Source: Bordetella parapertussis (GTDB lineage: Bacteria > Pseudomonadota > Gammaproteobacteria > Burkholderiales > Burkholderiaceae_C). From it: 12,224 nt of DNA. The stretch is taken from NCBI GenBank assembly GCA_945900695.1, contig CAMDJU010000057.1:1-12224 (forward strand), given 5' to 3'. The position numbers were made by a program, and so were the translations under genes. Below are positions 8,495-12,224 of this stretch, in pieces (the first letter of the stretch is position 1; every line of letters begins with the position of its first letter). The notes beneath the pieces were generated by a model that saw nothing but the letters and a program-made list of their open reading frames with translations, ran no database searches and was not told the DNA's origin.

Positions 8495-9469
8495 ATGAAC
8501 CATCTCGCTCTAGGTCGTTGTCTGGTCGCTTTTATGGCGCTGTTTGCATTCAACATGCCAGCGCATGCGCAAACTTTCCCCACCAAGCCCATTACCTTGG
8601 TGGTGCCTGCCCCACCGGGGGGCGTGGTGGATGCGACCGGTCGACTTTTGGGTGAGGCCATGTCGCGTCAGTTGGGCCAGCCCGTTGTCATTGACAACCG
8701 CGGTGGCGCCAGCGGCAATATTGGCTACAGCCACGTTGCTCGAGCGACGGGAGATGGCTATACCTTGCTGACGTCCTACTCCGCATTTCATCTCGGCAAC
8801 CCATCGCTATTCCCCAAACCAGGCTGGGCCCAGAGCGACTTTGTACCCATCGCCATGGCAGCCGTGGCGACCAACGTGATTGCGGTGCATCCTTCGATAC
8901 CGGCCAACACCTTGGGGGAGTTGATTGCCTACCTCAAGAGCAACCCGGACAAGGTGTCCTATGCTTCCCAGGGCTCGGGCTCTTTGGCCCACGTAGGCAC
9001 CGAAATTTTCAAGGCCCAGACTTCAACCAGCATATTGCATGTGCCGTATAGAGGCTCAGGCCCGGCCATTCAGGACATGCTGTCTGGTCAGGTGCAGTTG
9101 TTCATCACCACGCCACCCTCAGTGATGCAGCACATCCAGTCCGGGAAGCTCAAGGGCATAGCCGTGACTGGAAAGTCACGTCATCCCGGTCTACCGCAGG
9201 TTCCAACCACCGCTGAGGCAGGTCTGCCTGGGTTTGAACTCGAGGGATGGGTGGCCTTATTTGCCCCGGCTGCCACACCGGTCGAGGTGATCAATCGACT
9301 GGCTGCGGCCGCCAAAGCGTCCGTGGAGGCTCCGGAGGTGATTTCCAAGGCAAGGGCCGCTGGGCTTGAAATACGCTTTCTTCCTCCCGCCGCCCTGCAA
9401 GACTTGGTCCGGGCAGAGACTGCCGGCTGGGCCAACACCATCAAAAGTGCCAACATCACGGTCCAATAA
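8495..9469 (+). CDS. Bug-family (TctC) tripartite tricarboxylate transporter substrate-binding protein
   Basis: A periplasmic solute receptor, 324 residues from ATG 8495. The signal peptide is MNHLALGRC, then a hydrophobic core to about 19, with likely cleavage after AHA at 23-25. Mature-protein landmarks of the Bug family are FPTKPITLVVPAPPGGVVDATGR (28-50), the QPVVIDNRGGASGNIG segment (62-77), ARATGDGYTLL (82-92), VSYASQGSGSLAHVG in the second lobe, and GLPGFELEGWVALFAP near residue 250. Bug proteins bind carboxylates such as citrate, aromatic acids or amino acids. As is common in Burkholderiales, no tctA/tctB membrane genes are beside it, so it must use a transporter encoded elsewhere or act as a sensor partner. 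It is divergent from the RraA-type/hydroxy-acid operon and convergent with the DUF1185 gene, so it is transcribed alone. Ligand unknown. Confidence 0.93.
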   Translation: MNHLALGRCLVAFMALFAFNMPAHAQTFPTKPITLVVPAPPGGVVDATGRLLGEAMSRQLGQPVVIDNRGGASGNIGYSHVARATGDGYTLLTSYSAFHLGNPSLFPKPGWAQSDFVPIAMAAVATNVIAVHPSIPANTLGELIAYLKSNPDKVSYASQGSGSLAHVGTEIFKAQTSTSILHVPYRGSGPAIQDMLSGQVQLFITTPPSVMQHIQSGKLKGIAVTGKSRHPGLPQVPTTAEAGLPGFELEGWVALFAPAATPVEVINRLAAAAKASVEAPEVISKARAAGLEIRFLPPAALQDLVRAETAGWANTIKSANITVQ

Positions 9470-9575
9470 AGCTTTGGCGAAAACTGCCGCCCGTGGTGAG
9501 GAGTCTGGATGATCAGCACTCAATTTTGGCATCAGGGTCGAATGTTGCTCACGTTCCAACTGGGGTGCCATTTGA

Positions 9576-10187
9576 TCAACGCAGTCCGTCGCGTGCCGCG
9601 ATCTCCGAAGCCTTGAGCCCGCCCAACCTGGCGTGCAGCCTGCCCCGGGTAGCGAGGGCAAAAGCCACAATGATTTCATCTGGGTTAGGCCCATCGTGAA
9701 AAGTGGCCGTCACCGTGTCGTAGTGCGAGCGCACATACAACGCATCGCGGTGGGCCAAGGGAATGTCGATCGTGCAGCCAGGTCCGCCCCGTTTCCCTGT
9801 TGAAGGGACCCAAGCCAGCCCACCGCCCAGCAGTTCACGCAACGGGTCCATCATCGTCGCTGTCAGAAAAGCGTTGCCGTGCTCGTATTCGCCCGCTGTT
9901 CCGACGATGCAAGCTTTGCCATAGCCCTCAAAGGCCTGTCCTCTCAGCGCTTGCAGTGCTCGCCGCCCGATCTCTAGCCCCAGCGCTGGCGAACGTTGGA
10001 CCACATCATTCAGGTCGGGCGTGAATGGTTTGTTGGCATAGGGGTTGTGCAGGCATGCTGCAATGACGATCTTGCGCAGCGGTTCGCCATCGGCAGCCTC
10101 TCCGCTCTCGCTGACAAGGGTTTCGTCTTCTTGGGTGTACCAGCGCCGAACACCAAATTCTGTTGCAATGTTTTGACTGATGGGCAT
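9576..10187 (-). CDS. DUF1185 / 'amino acid synthesis' family protein (PF06684)
   Basis: About 203 residues of a small cytoplasmic family of unknown reaction. Recognisable segments are LRKIVIAACLHNPYA, GKACIVGTAGEYEHGNAF, GGGLAWVPSTGKRGGPG, IDIPLAHRDALYVRSHYDT, and the closing RGRLHARLGGL. A structure from this family was reported as a variant of the chorismate mutase (YjgF-like) fold with a suggested link to amino-acid metabolism. Two starts are possible: ATG 10196, whose upstream AGG touches the start codon, and ATG 10187, with AGGA 8 nt upstream. I prefer 10187. The gene follows the enamidase-like amidohydrolase by 12-21 nt, so the two are surely co-transcribed and probably act in one pathway, for example on a nitrogen-containing ring compound. 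It is convergent with tctC, with 106 bp between them and no clear terminator. Confidence 0.82.
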   Translation of the reverse strand: MPISQNIATEFGVRRWYTQEDETLVSESGEAADGEPLRKIVIAACLHNPYANKPFTPDLNDVVQRSPALGLEIGRRALQALRGQAFEGYGKACIVGTAGEYEHGNAFLTATMMDPLRELLGGGLAWVPSTGKRGGPGCTIDIPLAHRDALYVRSHYDTVTATFHDGPNPDEIIVAFALATRGRLHARLGGLKASEIAARDGLR

Positions 10188-10208
10188 TTTGGGCATCCTG
10201 AAAAGCTG

Positions 10209-11405
10209 TCAATGCGCCATGCCACTGAAGTCATGCGGCACCCGGTTTTGCGACACCCGCACAGTTTTCATCGGTGCAGGGGTGTTGCGGCTGCGCCCCA
10301 CAAAGCGGGGTACGCCGTCGGTGATGACGGCCGCGACGGCAGCAATATCGCCATTGGTCAGAGAGGCCAGCGCATCGTTTTTAGAGCCGCCAACGCAGGC
10401 ATCAATGATCACCACGTCTGCATCCCGCCCCGGTGCGATGAAGCCCGAATTGCGCTTGTAAACGCGTGCGTTGTTGCCCGTGGCCGCCGCGATGGCCATT
10501 TCCACGGGCATATCGCCCAAGCTGGCCAGATGGCTGATGGTGTACATCAACCCCAGTGGCATGATTCCAGAGCCGGTGGGCGTGTCGGTGGCGATCAAAA
10601 AGCGGTCGAAAGCTTGGGCCTCGCGAACCAACTTGCCCAGCCACAGCGTGGTGCGCAGGTTACCGGCTGTGCACACTTGCAAGGCAATCTGCGACTCATT
10701 CACCAGCCTGGGGTAGTCCGCATCGGGCATGGCCACCGGGCCGCCATTGGTATGAAACGACACATCGGGTTGCATGTCCAGAAGGTGGTCGGCCCAGATG
10801 CCCGATGACCCTGGGATCGATGATCCGCCCGTGTGCACCAGCGTGATCATCCCGTGCTTTTTGGCTGCAGCAATCATGGGTGTGTATTCGTAAGGCGTTT
10901 TGACCGAGCCAAACCCAGCTTTGGCCAGCCACACGCCTTGGCGGGCGATGTCGGCAAAGTCCTGCTCCACCAGGCCAGGCTCCAGGATGACCGCGCCCGC
11001 CCACACCCGCATGCCCCCCGGGCGGTAAGACTCAAAGCATTTCATCGCCGCCACGGCCAGTGCCTTGACCCCATCGGGGTCTTTGGGGCGACCGGGCACA
11101 TGTACCTCCGAGGCGCTGATGGCTGTGGTGACGCCCCCATGCACATAACTCTCCAAGAAGCCAACTGTTTTTTGTCGGGGCGTGTAGTCACCAAACGTGT
11201 TGTGCACTTGCGAGTCGATCAAGCCGGGGATGGCTGTTGCGCCACCGGCATCGATCACGACATCGCATGAGGGGAGTTCGCTGTCGGCCACTTGGCCCGC
11301 GTGGGTGATGACCCCGTTGTCCATCAAGATCGCATCGCCCTGCACAAATGGCTCGCGCCAATCCCCCGAGACAATCCGGCCTAAATTCACGATGGCGGTG
11401 CGCAT
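10209..11405 (-). CDS. Enamidase-like amidohydrolase with altered metal-binding residues
   Basis: 398 residues from ATG 11405, an amidohydrolase-superfamily TIM barrel. It resembles enamidase of nicotinate fermentation along its length: AIPGLIDSQVHN (58-69), GDYTPRQKTVGFLES (72-86), HGGVTTAIS (89-97), HVPGRPKD (102-109), GAVILEPGLVEQDF (137-150), VHTGGSSIPGSSG (190-202), FHTNGGP (217-223), ATDTPTGSG (272-280), and a typical C-terminal GFIAPGRDADVVIID (321-335). His68, His191, His218 and Asp274 match metal or acid-base positions. The first His of the usual HxH motif is Gln66, and the strand-4 position where I recall a Glu in enamidase is Lys162. Enamidase hydrolyses 1,4,5,6-tetrahydro-6-oxonicotinate; here only hydrolysis of a cyclic amide or related bond can be inferred. 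It is followed closely by a DUF1185 gene. Confidence 0.87.
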   Translation of the reverse strand: MRTAIVNLGRIVSGDWREPFVQGDAILMDNGVITHAGQVADSELPSCDVVIDAGGATAIPGLIDSQVHNTFGDYTPRQKTVGFLESYVHGGVTTAISASEVHVPGRPKDPDGVKALAVAAMKCFESYRPGGMRVWAGAVILEPGLVEQDFADIARQGVWLAKAGFGSVKTPYEYTPMIAAAKKHGMITLVHTGGSSIPGSSGIWADHLLDMQPDVSFHTNGGPVAMPDADYPRLVNESQIALQVCTAGNLRTTLWLGKLVREAQAFDRFLIATDTPTGSGIMPLGLMYTISHLASLGDMPVEMAIAAATGNNARVYKRNSGFIAPGRDADVVIIDACVGGSKNDALASLTNGDIAAVAAVITDGVPRFVGRSRNTPAPMKTVRVSQNRVPHDFSGMAH

Positions 11406-11410
11406 AAAAA

Positions 11411-11416
11411 CTTCCT
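11411..11416 (-). promoter_or_regulatory. Shine-Dalgarno that fixes the amidohydrolase start
   Basis: AGGAAG on the minus strand, 5 nt before ATG 11405. It sets the start there rather than at the in-frame ATG 11447, which would add 14 residues not resembling the family and would cover the inverted repeat at 11440-11458. Confidence 0.7.
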
Positions 11417-11439
11417 TTGTTTCGAAAGATGAGTCGATG

Positions 11440-11458
11440 GATCGCATGGTAGGCGATC
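11440..11458. promoter_or_regulatory. Inverted repeat GATCGC-N7-GCGATC upstream of the amidohydrolase
   Basis: Perfect 6-bp arms with a 7-nt centre, 35-53 bp upstream of ATG 11405. The dimension suits a dimeric regulator such as a GntR-type protein. A second dyad, CGCAT-N7-ATGCG at 11461-11477, follows after 2 bp with the same 7-nt spacing. No regulator gene is in the window. Confidence 0.4.
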
Positions 11459-11519
11459 AGCGCATGAGTCATATGCGTTGGGATTGAATCGTGATGACCT
11501 ATACACGGTGTGTTTTTTG

Positions 11520-11550
11520 GTTGCTTCATCCGCGTGGGATGAGTTGCAAC
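11520..11550. promoter_or_regulatory. Compound inverted repeat in the divergent region
   Basis: The outer arms GTTGC (11520-11524) and GCAAC (11546-11550) enclose the inner arms CATCC (11527-11531) and GGATG (11537-11541), with a 5-nt centre. It has no T tract on either side, so an operator or RNA structure is more likely than a terminator. Confidence 0.3.
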
Positions 11551-11853
11551 AAATATTTGCGTTACACTCAATTGTTTCGATATCCAAGGCCTAGATAACC
11601 GTTTGCATATTTTTATTAAAATTAGTATTAATATTTATACCCTCATTTGCCTTGGTATTATTCAAAAAATTAATATTATTTAGGTAATTTTTAGGAATTT
11701 TAATAATTTTCAAATAATAAGGGTAAATACATCTTTATTTTTTTTGCTAATTTGATTAAAGTATTAATGATTTTCATGAGCTTTTAAGAGCTCTTGCAAA
11801 AGTTTCAGGATGAAAAAGTCTCGTGAGAGTTAACGCTATCAGCATCAGTATCC

Positions 11854-11861
11854 AGAAGGGG
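11854..11861 (+). promoter_or_regulatory. Strong Shine-Dalgarno before an out-of-frame ATG
   Basis: AGAAGGGG lies 7 nt before ATG 11869. It is the best ribosome binding site in this stretch, but the ATG it serves opens only a 10-codon frame. The DUF4347 frame restarts at ATG 11909. Confidence 0.6.
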
Positions 11862-11868
11862 CAACTCA

Positions 11869-11901
11869 ATGAAATCAAAGTCCTCTTGCATCCCTGTTTG
11901 A
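11869..11901 (+). other. Ten-codon leader ORF, possibly the displaced start of the DUF4347 gene
   Basis: ATG 11869 encodes MKSKSSCIPV and stops at TGA 11899-11901, 7 nt before ATG 11909. Without one A of the run 11872-11874, the same ATG would read MNQSPLASLFEPGMKQ and continue in the DUF4347 frame. A segment of the form LFEP is often found at the start of large secreted DUF4347 proteins. It may be a sequencing indel, a real frameshift, or a coupling leader peptide. Confidence 0.4.
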
Positions 11902-11908
11902 GCCGGGT

Positions 11909-12224
11909 ATGAAGCAAATACCTAAGCCGCATCAGGTGCTGATTTACGACCAGCAAGTCGAGCACGTGGGTGTTTTGTTGCAAGGACTCAACCCGGGTGT
12001 TGAGTCCGTGGGCTTTGGTGCAGGCAGCAATGTGGCCGGCACCCTAAACGATATTTTGTCTCGGCCTGAGCTAGAGCGCCTGGACATCGTGGCGCATGGA
12101 GAACCAGGCGCAGTCTTGCTTGGTGCAAATCGTCTGGATGCGGTGAACTGGGCCAGCCAGATACCCTCAGCCCTCCCGTTTCGTGAACACACACTTCAAA
12201 TAAATTTTTGGTCTTGCCGAACAG
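11909..12224 (+). CDS. N-terminal DUF4347 domain of a probable giant secreted repeat protein (runs off right edge)
   Basis: The frame is open from ATG 11909 to the window end, giving 105 complete codons. The sequence follows DUF4347 (PF14252): HQVLIYDQQVEHVGVLLQGL (8-27) corresponds to the usual 'D..V.dy..L..gl' opening. LDIVAHGEPGAVLLGANRLDA (58-78) corresponds to 'ihivSHG.pG.l.LG...L', and INFWSC (98-103) to 'llyGC'. DUF4347 normally heads very long adhesins or RTX/cadherin-repeat proteins exported by type I secretion, so most of the gene should lie to the right. The upstream in-frame stop at 11870-11872 rules out a longer ORF without a frameshift. The Shine-Dalgarno for 11909 is poor (GAG 6 nt upstream). 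Codon use and GC are normal here, in contrast to the AT-rich DNA just upstream. Confidence 0.75.
   Translation, partial: MKQIPKPHQVLIYDQQVEHVGVLLQGLNPGVESVGFGAGSNVAGTLNDILSRPELERLDIVAHGEPGAVLLGANRLDAVNWASQIPSALPFREHTLQINFWSCRT

Larger units (their letters stand above)
11406..11868 (+). other. Non-coding divergent region: dyads then very AT-rich segment
   Basis: I find no supportable gene in these 463 bp. The half next to the amidohydrolase contains three inverted repeats (11440-11458, 11461-11477, 11520-11550) that may be operators. From about 11581 to 11775 only about one base in five is G or C, far below the neighbouring genes, with A/T tracts spaced about 10 bp apart between 11671 and 11710. 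A 10-bp palindrome AAGAGCTCTT lies at 11786-11795. The promoter of the downstream DUF4347 gene should lie here, but the AT-richness offers too many candidate -10 elements to choose one. Such a segment would be a natural target for an H-NS-like silencer or for IHF. Confidence 0.6.

Noticed and set aside
11944..12192. Minus-strand open frames opposite the DUF4347 start
   Set aside because: The plus-strand frame matches DUF4347 through its whole visible length; the antisense frames show no family likeness.

Overview
The window looks like a chromosomal segment of a betaproteobacterium, most likely Burkholderiales and close to Comamonadaceae. This is inferred from gene content: a Bug/TctC-type tricarboxylate-transport binding protein, an AapJQMP amino-acid ABC system next to pobA, and tandem tRNA-Pro/tRNA-Arg genes. 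The coding DNA is moderately GC-rich. No insertion sequence, CRISPR array or rRNA is visible.

Region 1 (1-5897, all minus strand) is a tightly packed six-gene run, in transcription order: aapJ (periplasmic binding protein), a hairpin that looks like an attenuator, aapQ and aapM (permeases), aapP (ATPase), pobA (4-hydroxybenzoate 3-monooxygenase), and a CaiB/BaiF family III CoA-transferase that leaves the window at the left edge. Gaps are 3-48 bp. The layout suggests that uptake of an amino acid or similar acid is co-expressed with an aromatic hydroxylase and a CoA-transferase.

Region 2 (6085-6278, plus) holds tRNA-Pro(UGG) and tRNA-Arg(UCU) with an intrinsic-terminator-like hairpin between them. 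Region 3 (6333-9469) has two minus-strand genes in an apparent operon, an RraA-type aldolase with an intact D-x20-R-D motif and an FMN-dependent alpha-hydroxy-acid oxidoreductase. They are divergent from a TctC binding-protein gene on the plus strand, which suggests a small hydroxy-acid/keto-acid catabolic unit.

Region 4 (9576-11405, minus) is a pair: an enamidase-like amidohydrolase followed by a DUF1185 'amino acid synthesis' family protein. The amidohydrolase lacks the first His of the usual HxH metal motif and has Lys where I recall enamidase having Glu.

Region 5 (11406-12224) is a non-coding stretch with several dyads and a very AT-rich, phased A/T-tract segment. It precedes the 5' end of a plus-strand gene encoding a DUF4347 domain, the usual N-terminus of giant secreted repeat proteins. 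That gene's best start codon and Shine-Dalgarno sequence are out of frame with the domain by one base. The most unusual points are the altered amidohydrolase metal site, the out-of-frame start of the DUF4347 gene, and the transporter-pobA-CoA-transferase operon.
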